A DNA stretch of 64,000 nucleotides from Azolla caroliniana (GCA_043228905.1 JBHGNT010000012.1:16616001-16680000); one strand, 5' to 3'. Counted from the first letter of the stretch, positions 1 through 10,569 are shown. A program made the numbers and translations. The notes: generated from the sequence alone by a model not told the origin.

Positions 1-211
1 AAAGGTGGCAAAATATATTGAATTTCAACATGACTACCACTTTGAGTCATAAGTAAAATGCCTCCAAAAATACATCACCAAAATTACAAAATAATGTACA
101 ACATGTCTACCAGTTACAATTATACATATTCGTGAGTTTACATCCAAAACAAATTTACAAAGTTTCCGATCATGTAGTAAAACAATCCCCAACTTGAACC
201 AAACCAATATA

Positions 212-2884
212 TTAAGACATGTCTGATGGACTAGAAGAGCATTCTGACGTCTCATCCTCATCATCAGTGGCAATCAAAGCATTATCCTCATCCAATTCCA
301 ACCCAACATCTTTGTGGTTATGAGAATTGCTTCTGGTTATTCTCTGTATTTCGTTTGACACCATGTTTGGGATTTTCTCCTTTATTATCTTGATAGTTGC
401 TTGTCTTAGATGACCTGATTTTGTCAATGAGAAGTCATATACTAGTATGTCAACACGGTCTAGTGCGAGAGTAGCCGTGCTCGGTATATTCTTTCTTCTT
501 CTCTTTCTGCTTGAACATCCGACATCCTTAACCATCTCTAAAGAATACTTTCCTGTAAATGCATCAGTTGAATTTGTCTGATACCAGTGGACTACTATTG
601 ACTTTGTCTGACTACTTTCTTCATCCCTTACTAATTCAATAATTTTTGCAATCCAAAATGGATGGCCCAAGGTATCGTCCCCTGCTAATGTTGCAACCAA
701 CATTCCCACTTGTAGTTCTTGCAAATTACCTTGCCATCTTGCCTCAACAGTACGTGACTTTCTTGGTCCCACATAAATATCTCTTTGCAGTGGCCGAACT
801 AAATCATGAAGCTCCATATTATTCGATTGTTGGTGATGAGTCTGCGATATCGTTGATGTCATCCCAATGTTCCATGTGAATGGGATACGGATTGGCCATA
901 AACCGGCGATGTAATTATCTAAAATGGTGTGTTGATGGGTGAAGAAAATCTCCCACCATTCAACATCCTCATCACCGGCATACTTCTTAGTCCGATCAAT
1001 ATTATTTTGTTTCTCTGCTAGACATCTCAACCAATATGCCCTTTGTTCATCAATAGTACTATTTGGTGCTACATTTTTACGATCATCATATGGCATTTGT
1101 TGTGCACCATGTAGAGGTTCATCTGGGATATGAAGAAGGAGCCTACAACCTTCTTGGGGCTCCCATTGTGCACTAGATGAGTATTGTTTCGCAAACAACA
1201 CCGTCATCTTGAGGTGGGCCAATCTTTGTTTTATGAGGAAGACATGGTTGAAACTTATATTATTAAGAGGTGCAAGCACCCTACCTTTAGTCCCGTCACT
1301 ATCCATGCAGAAATGTTTAAAGTCGTATACTTCTTCCAAGTGTTGTACTTCAGGCTTTGGTGTATATGCTTCACTAATCAATTTGGATAGCGTGGGAAGT
1401 GTGAAAGCATTACAGTGAGCAAGTTTCTTTGAGAACCTACTGAACATTTGATCTATGTGATCATGGGTATGACCAACCAACAAGAAGTTAACCTTTATCT
1501 TTTTAAATATGCCCCTCTCTACTAGCATGCTTAGATAGCCGAAGACAGTTGAGTTCTTATTCTCTCTTGCTGTGTTGTCTAGTTGCACATATAGAATTGG
1601 CAGGAGTATACCTGACCATGATTGCAATACCCTGTGCATGACAGTGACAGTAAGATTAGGGTCGTTGTGGATATTGGGATAAGTTAAGAACACTTGCAGT
1701 CTTATAGTTTGACAATATGTCAAACAACCCACTAGATGCATTTGCACAAGACACTCATCTCCAATATCCTTGGGGAGTCTTTGAAAATGCGGCAAACAAG
1801 TTTTCTTTTGATCCATGCCGTCAATAATCATGCACATATACTTTTCGGGAGATTGAAACGCTTTTTGTCGGTGATGCATAGCCTTAGTACGTTCCAATGC
1901 CTGACTTTCACGATGTTCTTTTAACAGGTTCTTGTAATTCTTGATCTCTACATCTGATTTTCCACCATTGGCCATACTTTTTAAACTCGCACATATTGAG
2001 CAGACTCCCATTCGCACCTTTCGTGGGATAACCACGTTATTAAATTGTAACCTCCATAGTTGATTAAAATGCCTGTACTGTATGTAAGGCTCAACATCAG
2101 AAGACATGTCGTCCTTGTACGATTGGTAAACTTCCCTTCGAGTAAAGTTATCTGACAAATGAAGTCTTCCTGTCGTTGGCATAACTTCGCACTGTTTTGA
2201 AAAATATACCTCCATCCACCTAATTGCCTGTTGCCCAATTTGACCCTTACATCCAGAACCATTTTGATCGAACTGTACCCAGGAGCCCTTCAGAAGTCGC
2301 TCTTGAACTCGTTGCAGCCGCATATTTCCAATGCTATGAGTGATTTTAAAAGCTGCTCGACAACACTTGGTATTTAGTCCAAGGAAATATTCAACTTGCG
2401 TTGAATTAGGCCCTGCTTTGTGATCCAATTTAAGTTGCATATGTGAAAGAAGAAATGTATCTTGCTCTTCCCCATTAAGCGACAAGTATTTTTGTCGTGT
2501 TTCACGTAACCTTGACTTTCCATAAGTTGATAGACAGAGATTCGCACAACACGATTTGTTCAAGTCGCATAGAAGTTGACGATCAGAACATAAGAAATTA
2601 AATCTCTTTTCACTAACTTGTCGAGGAACTCTTTTAAATGCTAGAGGTTTAGTAATGCTATTGTTATCTATCAACGAAGAATCGTCCGCTTGTAAGCTTG
2701 CATGAAGAGGGCCATCAACAGGATCAATTGAAAACAGAGAATTCGAAGTACTAGGAGCCACACTTTTCTGTTTAAGTCGTGAATGTTTTTTGTGGTCGTA
2801 CTCTTCTATTGAGAAATACGAGTTGTCTGACAATGAGAAGGGGGCAATAGAAAAAAGAGATGTTCTACTTGTAGAAGAAGACAT
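212..2884 (-). CDS. DUF7869-like transposase candidate, intronless, 890 aa
   Basis: I read this as a transposase of a poorly described DDE-like class; DUF7869-type proteins are my nearest family match, from memory. It is open for 890 codons without a stop. An N-terminal Cys-rich part has a CCANLC cluster near residue 105 and CSIC near 293. An RNase-H-like core carries three acidic signatures: MIIDGMDQ near 355, LDNTARENKN near 436 and GHTHDHIDQMF near 473. The C-terminal part (about 724-760) reads VGMLVATLAGDD then HPFWIAKI and VHWY, which resembles a small chromatin-reader barrel (Tudor, BAH or chromo type). A basic stretch SRKRRRK follows. The start at 2884 is the first ATG and has a TATA-like box about 65 bases upstream. 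It is divergent from the ParB-methyltransferase gene. The intact frame suggests recent activity or selection. It could instead be a domesticated host protein. Confidence 0.72.
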   Translation of the reverse strand: MSSSTSRTSLFSIAPFSLSDNSYFSIEEYDHKKHSRLKQKSVAPSTSNSLFSIDPVDGPLHASLQADDSSLIDNNSITKPLAFKRVPRQVSEKRFNFLCSDRQLLCDLNKSCCANLCLSTYGKSRLRETRQKYLSLNGEEQDTFLLSHMQLKLDHKAGPNSTQVEYFLGLNTKCCRAAFKITHSIGNMRLQRVQERLLKGSWVQFDQNGSGCKGQIGQQAIRWMEVYFSKQCEVMPTTGRLHLSDNFTRREVYQSYKDDMSSDVEPYIQYRHFNQLWRLQFNNVVIPRKVRMGVCSICASLKSMANGGKSDVEIKNYKNLLKEHRESQALERTKAMHHRQKAFQSPEKYMCMIIDGMDQKKTCLPHFQRLPKDIGDECLVQMHLVGCLTYCQTIRLQVFLTYPNIHNDPNLTVTVMHRVLQSWSGILLPILYVQLDNTARENKNSTVFGYLSMLVERGIFKKIKVNFLLVGHTHDHIDQMFSRFSKKLAHCNAFTLPTLSKLISEAYTPKPEVQHLEEVYDFKHFCMDSDGTKGRVLAPLNNISFNHVFLIKQRLAHLKMTVLFAKQYSSSAQWEPQEGCRLLLHIPDEPLHGAQQMPYDDRKNVAPNSTIDEQRAYWLRCLAEKQNNIDRTKKYAGDEDVEWWEIFFTHQHTILDNYIAGLWPIRIPFTWNIGMTSTISQTHHQQSNNMELHDLVRPLQRDIYVGPRKSRTVEARWQGNLQELQVGMLVATLAGDDTLGHPFWIAKIIELVRDEESSQTKSIVVHWYQTNSTDAFTGKYSLEMVKDVGCSSRKRRRKNIPSTATLALDRVDILVYDFSLTKSGHLRQATIKIIKEKIPNMVSNEIQRITRSNSHNHKDVGLELDEDNALIATDDEDETSECSSSPSDMS

Positions 2885-3514
2885 TTGAGGGAGTCTAACT
2901 GTATTCTAAAACCTTCTTTTGAGAAAATTAAGGAATGCTAAAGCCTAACTATATAACTACCCGAACACTTAGATTAACTATATTATTTTCCAAAATTTTC
3001 CTAAAAAAAAAATAATTAAAAATTATTTTTTATTTTAAAAAGAATGCTAAAGTCTTCTATATAAGGAGGTTAGAAATTTCATTTTCATTATCACGTGAAA
3101 GAATCCATCGAGCTCAGAGCACAGGCCAATTTTCGAGCACTCTGAAGCACATCGTTGACAGCACTACCTCCGGCACAAACCATGAACAAGGGAAAGAAAA
3201 TCGTCAGGTTAGTAATATTCATTACATTTTTTAAGATTCCTAAAGATTCCTTAAAGATTCCTTTCCTCAACACATAGAAATTTTATTTTATTTTGTACAA
3301 CGAACTTGGAAAGCAATTATGAAAGGCAGGACCTTCAACCAAAATCCGATGCAGTGCATCGGATTTTGGTTGAAAAAAATGTTGTTTTTGCGATAAAAAA
3401 CTATCGCATGGGACCATAAAATTGACGTAATTTAAATGATAATTTGCGTGATTTAGATAAAATTGTACTAAACGACCACGACCCGAAGAAGAAGAAGAAG
3501 AAATATTAGAGTTT
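2885..3514. promoter_or_regulatory. Divergent promoter region of the transposase/methyltransferase pair
   Basis: This AT-rich interval separates two divergent genes. The decamer aatgctaaag occurs twice (2934 and 3043), each followed within 6-7 bases by a TATA-like box: actatataac at 2948-2957, facing the transposase on the minus strand, and ctatataagg at 3058-3067, facing right. A plausible first coding exon for the right-hand gene is ATG 3183 to 3209 (MNKGKKIV plus a split codon) followed by a GT donor (gttagt) at 3210. I could not find an acceptor that joins it in frame to the ParB exon, so this exon is tentative. A perfect palindrome lies at 3334-3374 (separate entry). Confidence 0.5.
3334..3374. 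promoter_or_regulatory. Perfect 19-base inverted repeat with 3-base centre
   Basis: The left arm is 3334-3352 (starts ttcaaccaaaatccg), the centre is agt, and the right arm 3356-3374 is the exact reverse complement. It sits between the right-hand TATA box and the ParB coding exon. It could be an operator-like protein site, a transcribed hairpin, or a relic of a small foldback element. The sequence shows the symmetry; its function is inferred. Confidence 0.6.
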
Positions 3515-6088
3515 GTGGAAGAAGAAGACGACCAACAACTCGACGTCGTGGCTCCAGGCGGACAACTATCTTCTGGTGTCCTGACGTCAGAACAAAATAA
3601 AATAAGAGAAAATATTGTGAAGACTAAACTTGTGCGTAGGGGCCAACTATTTCATTTGCCCATTACTTCTATCCAAAGGCCCCCCATTGACCCCGTGACT
3701 GGAAGACGTCCCTTGGAAATTAGGGAGCTGCACTCCGTCCATGTGCAAAACCTGAAAAGCAAAATGAAAATCAATCCTCACGCTACTGTGGTGCCATTTT
3801 TGGTAATGGTTGATCAAGAACAATGCCCAACAGTAGCAGATTTCAAGTATAGCTCTGCAAACGATTACACATACTATGTAATCGGAGGATCACATTCGGC
3901 CGAAGCTCGACGACAGCTTATCAAAGAATATCCTCTCACACCGTTCTTCAAGTACGCCGAATGTAAGGTATATGCAGGACTAACTCATGAGGAGGCGAAG
4001 CTGCTCGCATGGGACCATAACAATGACAACGATTATAGGCAAAAGATGTCATGTATAGAGAGGATAAGATTTTTTTCATCATGAATACCTGGATGCCTTG
4101 AATCGTTTTGGTCCAAGATTGTGGCCTGGATTGCGACGCTAGTGTTTATTGGAAGTAGGGATTGCAGTGGATGAGAGTACCAAATCCGAAGGTCTCTGAA
4201 AATATGATTCTTGGTTTCAACTAGCTTTTCGTACCGGAGAGGTGTGGGATCTCCAAGACAAAATATTCTCTATGTGGGAGCGGAAAGAAGTCAAGGGGCA
4301 AAGATAAAAAAAGGGAAGAATTGATCCACAAGTTGAGATGAAATCAAAGACCAAGGGAAAAATCGACTTGGTAATCGAGGAGTTAGCAGAGGACATGAAA
4401 CTTTTACCTTGGAGATCATTACAAGGTATCAAAGATGATAGATTGTTAATATCCGTGCTATCTCGAGTGGTCGCCAAGGAATTTAGTTTGGACGAGATGG
4501 TAACAGACTTGCAAAAGTAAGTGTTTATAGTATACCTTTTCATGAAAGTCTTCAATTATTTTGAATATCTTATTTCTAATTTCATATTGATTGTGCAGTC
4601 ACAAGGTATACATGAAGATTCAGGAGTTGATGATGCAAAAACTGAGTTTACCGACATGGGAAGAAGTTGAACAAGCCTGCCCGATAACTTCTTCCTACAA
4701 GGCATTGGAGGAATATTTTATTGTATTTAGAGAATGGGTATGTGTCTTTTGAATGTTGATATGTTAGAAAGTATTGTTCCCTGCTAACAACAATGACACT
4801 TGCAGAAACCATCAAAATCGAAAAAGAACAACGACAATAATGACGGTATTCCAGCGGCCTTCATCACGCACTTAGAACGTGCGAAATATGAGAAGAGAAT
4901 GACCAAAGGGAAGGAAATGGAACTGCCCGAGGATTCGGAGACTGTAAAGAGTTTTTTGCATAGGTCCGATCCTTTCAAACAACTTCATTATAGTGTTTTC
5001 AATGACGAAGTATCCCAGATGCTCGAACTGTTACCGAGAAGGCACTACACTTTGCTGATACCTGACATACCATATGGTTTCCGTATTGCGGGATCAACAT
5101 ATGATGATGTGCCTTTCAAGTACCCTCAGATCGAGAAAATGGTAAAGGATTTCGCAGAACTGACATTGGCCCCCTTGTGGAGGATAGTCATATTTCATAA
5201 CATGGGGCAATCACTGTCAGTCACAATAGCTTTGAAGTCCCGTTGTCATGCCACTGAACACATGCATTGGTGCGTTATAGTTCGCTTTTACTCATTACAG
5301 TACTTCTTATTATATGTACACATTTACACCTCTACTACTTGATTTTCTTTCTCTATAGGATCAAAACAAATATTACACGTAGCCCTGGCGATCGAATGGT
5401 TAGTGCGGTCGAACATTTTTGTGTGGGCTACTATGATTCAATTACAAAGAAGAAGACTAGAGCACATGTCAATGAGCGTAACGTGGTTAACTACATCATG
5501 TGCCCAACTGTAACCAAAAAATTAAGACATGTGTCAGGGGATAAAAGTATGGGGAACCCTTATCAAAAACCTCAAAGATTGATCAAACGCCTCATAGAGC
5601 TCTTCTCGAATCCAGATGATTGGGTCCTAGACTTGTTCTCTGGCACAGGTATAATATATATATTTAATTTCAATCCTGTCGATCAAGTTTAAGACGTTAC
5701 TTCTTATATATACTTGTTTGTGTTCATGCGACCATTAGGTACAATGACAGCTTGTGCATTGAAGATGTTTAGAAACTGTGTTGCATTGGAGAAGGACCCT
5801 GCTCAAGTTAACTTCATCAAAATGAGGATCACAGGAATCTGGGACTGTCCAGATCAGGATCAAGAAGTTGGAGCAAAACACATCAACGAGACAAAGATGT
5901 TCCAAATGACTTCACGAGAACCAATGGAACCAATTGATGAAGAAGCAAGGGAGCTGGTGAACCTGGAAGATGTAGCACAGTTTGACCATACATCAGATTC
6001 GGGAGAGCTTGGAGATGACACAAATGAAAACAGTCTAGAACAATCAGCGCCAGAGGAGCTTGCTCTGCCTGATTTGCTTATAGATTGA
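3461..6088 (+). pseudogene. ParB-like domain + beta-class DNA N4/N6 methyltransferase, 5 exons
   Basis: The first exon (open from 3461; earliest usual start unclear, a GTG lies at 3515) encodes a ParB/sulfiredoxin-like fold ending in GGSHSAEARR, the ParB G-G-H-R region. Later exons encode an N6_N4-type methyltransferase in beta order: catalytic DIPYG at 5064-5078, then NPYQKPQRLIKRL near 5557, and the AdoMet loop DLFSGTG split by the last intron. The enzyme would transfer methyl from AdoMet to adenine N6 or cytosine N4 in DNA; which base cannot be told. Inferred GT-AG introns are 4517-4598, 4738-4805, 5270-5358 and 5649-5738, each keeping the frame. Damage: a one-base slip at the T7 run 4070-4076, then TAG 4140, TGA 4197 and TAA 4305. 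The catalytic exons 4599-6088 look intact. The introns argue against bacterial contamination. Confidence 0.78.
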
Positions 6089-6848
6089 TGTAGATGGCGT
6101 AATGTAAAAATTGAGGATTTTGAGGCATAATGTTCACCATCACTTCATATTATATTTGTATATGAGAACATCTGTAATTGTTTATCGTTTAATTAAATTC
6201 ACCTGTTCATAATTTCCCTTTTTAATCATTATTGGAACCGTAGTTTGTATTTACATATAATTGGTCACCATGCTCTTCTTCAGTTTGAGATATTAACATG
6301 ATATTGTAATTTCTCATTTCCGTTAGCATGACTGTATATGAAAAGGCGAATGTTTTTGATAATAAGAGGTTTTTAGTTACATACGGTTCAAGTCTATTGG
6401 TTCCACATAGTATAAATGAATGTCGTACGTAATTGTTACTCTTACCAATTACATTGTCATGAACTATATGACATTATACAATGAAACAATCGATATACCC
6501 GTCCAACAAGTGGGGTACTACTTTATTCCTAAACCCAAAACCACATATTTATAATTACGGTTTATGTAGTTTTACTCTACAATTTGAATATGGATACCAA
6601 TTTTAGAACTTTATATTGAACCAAGTCTTCAATTGTGCTCCATGATATGCAAATTGACACGAATGTGGACACATATACAATTTAGTAATTGCTAGGTTTT
6701 TTTTGTTCTATATTTAACCATCAAGTCGCAAAAGGGGTACGCATGCATCGTATATTTTCGATATCAGGCTAAAATAGGGTACTTTTCTACATCTGGCCAA
6801 CTATGCCAAAAGAGAATACGACATATTACCTGTTTCAAATGATCCGGT
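6089..6848. other. AT-rich 3' flank of the methyltransferase gene
   Basis: No coding region or structured repeat is seen here. It ends abruptly at a truncated Gypsy LTR near 6849. I looked for an inverted copy of bases 1-211 and found none, so terminal repeats for the left-hand unit are not shown in this window. Confidence 0.5.
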
Positions 6849-7051
6849 GTTACCTTATTGTCTCTAAGAGCGAGCTTGAGAGAGTGAGAGAGATATCGTG
6901 CTTAATCATCTATTAATCGTTAAGTGAGTGTGAGGCTCGGAGGTGCTCGACAACCATCTTCGCCCGATTCGCCATCAAAAGGGTATATGCCGGTCCGAAC
7001 TCCGCAAACGACATCGAGGAGTTAACTCCATCGATACATAAATCCTACACA
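6849..7051 (+). repeat. G1 5' LTR, truncated (last about 200 bases)
   Basis: It is closely similar to 29543-29742, the end of the complete solo LTR, and finishes in the same cctacaca. The upstream LTR part is absent; similarity stops at 6849 where the methyltransferase unit's flank begins. Confidence 0.8.
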
Positions 7052-7057
7052 TCTATT

Positions 7058-7074
7058 TGGCGCCATTGCCGGGG
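7058..7074 (+). promoter_or_regulatory. G1 primer-binding site
   Basis: The sequence tggcgccattgccgggg lies 6 bases after the LTR end. It matches, with one change, the tggcgccgttgccgggg primer site known from plant Tat/Athila-group Gypsy elements. Confidence 0.75.
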
Positions 7075-7164
7075 TTACGACCGACGCTTGAAGCCGACTT
7101 TGAGTAGTCAAACACTCGTAGGAAACCCACTTAATGAGGGAAGAAATCGAAAGGAAACCACTAT

Positions 7165-7312
7165 TTGTGCTAATTAAAATGCTTGCTATTTCACATTTTA
7201 ATTAAGTTAATTTTCTGTTTTTATGCTCACTATTTCACATTTTAATCAAGTTAATTTTCTGTTTTTTATGCTCACTATTTCACATTTTAATTAAGTTAAT
7301 TTTTTGTTTTTT
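7165..7312 (+). repeat. Three tandem copies of an about 50-base AT-rich unit
   Basis: Three units share gctcactatttcacatttt and aagttaattttctgttttt. They lie in the untranslated leader of G1. Confidence 0.75.
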
Positions 7313-7486
7313 TTAGTTGTAATTTACCCTTCCTTAATCACCCGGACATTAGCAAACTATTCGTCCGGTTAACACTAAGCATTGTTGAGATTTAGCCATT
7401 GCAGGGCAAGAATAACCACCGCGATCCTCGCTGATTACGATCATCCCACAAGACACGAAACGGCCGTTGGCGCCAACAAATTCAAA

Positions 7487-7830
7487 TTCTCCACTCAAAG
7501 TTCGTTGAAAGATCAAAGTTTGCCAAACCCGCATCCTTCGACGAAAGATCAAAGTTTGCCAAACTTGCATCTTTCGACAAACCCCTATCTTTCGACGAAC
7601 CCACATCTTTCGACGAACCCACATCCTTCGACGAAAGATCAAAGTTCGACGAACCGACATCCTTCAACGAAAAATGAAAGTTCGACGAACCCACATCTTT
7701 CGACGAACCCACATCCTTTGATGAAAGATCAAAGTTCGACGAACCCACATCTTTCGATGAAAGGTCAAAGTTTGCCAAACCCACAATGTTCGACGAAAGA
7801 TCATCTTTCAACGAACCCGCAAAGCTTGAC
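7487..7830 (+). repeat. Coding minisatellite in the G1 gag leader
   Basis: 12-15-base units built on cgacgaacccacatcttt and cgacgaaagatcaaag alternate many times. On the plus strand they read as Ser-Thr-Asn-Pro-His and Ser-Thr-Lys-Asp-Gln peptides. The minus strand is also open through the array, an effect of the repeat. Confidence 0.8.
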
Positions 7831-9391
7831 AAGAGAACATGGCCGGATCCTCGTGGACGGAGATGTTCAAAACCCGACCCACACGCCAGGAGGAGTCCAC
7901 ACAAACCAACCAAACACACGGTGCTAACCCATCTAACCCAGCTCAATACCACAGAGGGTGGTTAACCCCGAGGATGTTACCAAACATGAACCTCCCATCG
8001 AGCCTAGCAACTAAAGCACCTCTCAACACATCCCCACTACAGGAGAGCCCAATGGCAGACCCACTTGGTGTAGAGTGACACATATGGGATGCCGCACAAG
8101 AGTTGCGTGTGATAGAACAAGAAATCAATATATGGACGACAGAGCTCGCGAAAGGGAGACAACCGGAAATCATCACCCGAGATATTGAAGCCGCTTTGGT
8201 AGAAAGGAAAGACAGGTTTGTGCGAGTGCAACAAAAACTTCACCTCCTAGAAGCATCGTTACATACGCACCGTCGAGGCCATGAGCTTAGCCCCGCACCA
8301 CATTCGAGCACAACAGGTGACAACTCAAATGAAGCACACACACAACGACACCCGACACCGCCACGTATGGACACGACCTCTACACTCGACCAAACTACGT
8401 CAACACCCCCGAACACCGAACTCGCACTAGCATTACAATCCATCCAAACCCTCATGGCATTGATGGAAAAAGAGCGAGCGCCCATAGACAATGCGAGAAA
8501 CCCCATAAATGACAGCGGGAAGAGTGCTTCCATTTCTAAACTAGTACCCCATTTTCTCGGTTTCGGTGATACCTATGATAACGTAGAAAGGTTCAAACAG
8601 ATATGTCGAGCTTATGAGCCCCTCACAAAGACCACCAAAGTAGCGGCGTTCGGACTTACACTTGATGACCAAGCTGGAATTTGGTTTACGACCTTGAATG
8701 AGGACATCGTCACGGACTTCGAGTATGTCATCGAAGATTTCCTAATAAACTTCGCTCATCGAGGGAATAAATAGAACCTGATTGACCAACTTTTCGCCCT
8801 CAAGCAAGAAGTGAACGAAACTGTCAGGGACTACATACGCCGCACGAAAAGCCGTCACCATTGTTGTAGCCCGAGCGACAAGGTGTCGGACGACAAATTG
8901 ATGAGCTGATGCATCAATGGGTTGTTTGACTCGACACTCCAAAATTTCCTAATTGCCAAGATGTGTTGGTCATTCGCAGAAGCATGCACGATAGTGATGA
9001 CTTTCGAAGATTCAATGAGCGGGTTATGGATACCCACTCAAGTGCCTACGAACGACCGTGAGAAGCCCTCAGATCCCACTCCACCCACGCCATTGAGACC
9101 ACCTTGTATAGAAAGACCCTAAGCATACGCCCAAAGAGAAAATGTAAGGTGTACGGTGTGCCATGGCCATCACACGGGGCATGAGTGCCCCTTCCTCCAC
9201 CAACGACAACCTCAATACTGTAACTGGCGCAAAGCCTTCGTGATGCATTCTCAAGAGAACTGCTAGCACAATCACCTCCACCGCTTAGCCGCCCAGAACT
9301 ACCGGCAATACTTCCCCAACAACCCCCACTACCACGCATTGGAGCTCGCCTTGCCAAAGTAGAATACGCCACCGATAACCAAACTCAGGTT

Positions 9392-9414
9392 GGGGGGGGG
9401 GGGGGGGGGGGGGG
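9392..9414 (+). repeat. Poly-G run (23 bases)
   Basis: An uninterrupted run of 23 G lies inside the degraded gag region. Length is uncertain because such runs sequence poorly. Confidence 0.8.
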
Positions 9415-9739
9415 CGAATATGAAGACTCATACCGGGAGTACGGTGTTGAAGAAGAGGTGCTTTCCCACTTCGTGGACTTTGAAGGTGACCAAATACTAG
9501 TGTACGTCTTGAGAGGAGAACAGAGGGGCTTGTTGATGGGATATCGCAACAATAATGGTCTAAGAAGGTCCGAATTGAAATGTTTCAATTGCCAAGGCCC
9601 ACACATGGTTAGCGAGTGCCCAACCAAACATGAGTACTACAACCGGATGGCACAACGACCACGACATCCCCCACTCGAAACACCTTCACAACCATTGGTA
9701 CAAAGTCTCACCCAATAGTCACAGGACCTTATCGAGTGG

Positions 9740-9806
9740 TTCCAAAGAGAAGCATCATGCCCAAGGTGTTGGTTTCAGAGAGAAGCATCATGCCCAAGGT
9801 GTGGTA
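9740..9806 (+). repeat. 33-base tandem duplication in a zinc knuckle
   Basis: Two adjacent copies both encode WFQREASCPRC, so the first half (CxxC) of a CCHC knuckle is duplicated before the GKEHLVHAC second half. Confidence 0.8.
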
Positions 9807-10569
9807 AAGAACACTTAGTACATGCCTGCCCCCAAAAAAATAAACGGATTGGCGCAAATATGTTATCTATCGTACCATCAAGGGTTGGCGCCAACATCAT
9901 CACACGAGCTCAAAGAGTAGCTCATAACTTAAAGTATCACAACCAAGGCCTCCCCACGATTATGCATAAGAGACGAAAATCCAAAAAAATGCATCCACGC
10001 AGGTCTCGAAGCAAGATGAAGTACCGGAGGGAGACGTAGAAACAATACCCGTCAACCCTAACCAAGAACTGCCGGCACACCTAGCAGCATACCCAAACCC
10101 AGTGGTTGAAAAAGAAAAGGTCTAAGAGTACATCAAAATGATACGACATGAACAGTTCGAAAGACCGCTTAGTCTCCCAAGCCTAAACTTCGACCAACTC
10201 GAAGAATGGGTAAATCCTCCACCCCAACACACGGATACAACCCCCCTTGTCGTAACACCAACCAACACCCCCATCTCCCAATCTACCCCAATCAAAGAGG
10301 TCAACATAGCCCTGCTCCAACAAATATTAAATTTAAAATTATGACTCACATTGCGTGAAGTATAGAGCTACACAGACACCTTCGTGACCGACCACCCCCA
10401 ACTACGACCTATACTCGCCAAGGAAATAGAGTTCACACTCGAAGAGTTGCTCAAACTCGACATCCAACCATGGCACGATGTCGTTCGCCGCCTCAATGGA
10501 GGCCTATCGGTAGGTTATGGAGAAAAGATACACACTGTTACGGGCATGACCATATAATATCCCGTGGTG

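Larger units (their letters stand above)
7839..10530 (+). pseudogene. G1 gag polyprotein, degraded
   Basis: The best block is 8103-8774: a coiled N-terminal part, then a capsid-like domain with VPHFLGFGDTYDNVERF and GIWFTTLN, the usual Retrotrans_gag layout. The frame breaks at 8772 (TAG) and recurs in pieces to about 9120. Two zinc-knuckle regions follow: CFNCQGPHMVSEC near 9580 and CPRCGKEHLVHAC near 9800. A 23-base G run at 9392-9414 and a 33-base duplication near 9740 disrupt it. The stretch 10122-10530 is Pro-rich and ends where G2 is inserted. It would encode the structural particle protein and is clearly non-functional. Confidence 0.65.

Noticed and set aside
3461-6088. Bacterial contamination as the source of the ParB-methyltransferase
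   Set aside because: Four GT-AG introns preserve frame exactly at domain-consistent places, and the flanks are plant retrotransposons.
1-6848. Terminal inverted repeats bounding the transposase/methyltransferase unit
   Set aside because: I compared bases 1-211 with 6089-6848 in both orientations and saw no convincing match; the left end may lie outside the window.
7482-7952. 156-codon minus-strand protein
   Set aside because: It is the complement of the coding minisatellite; gag on the plus strand explains the region.
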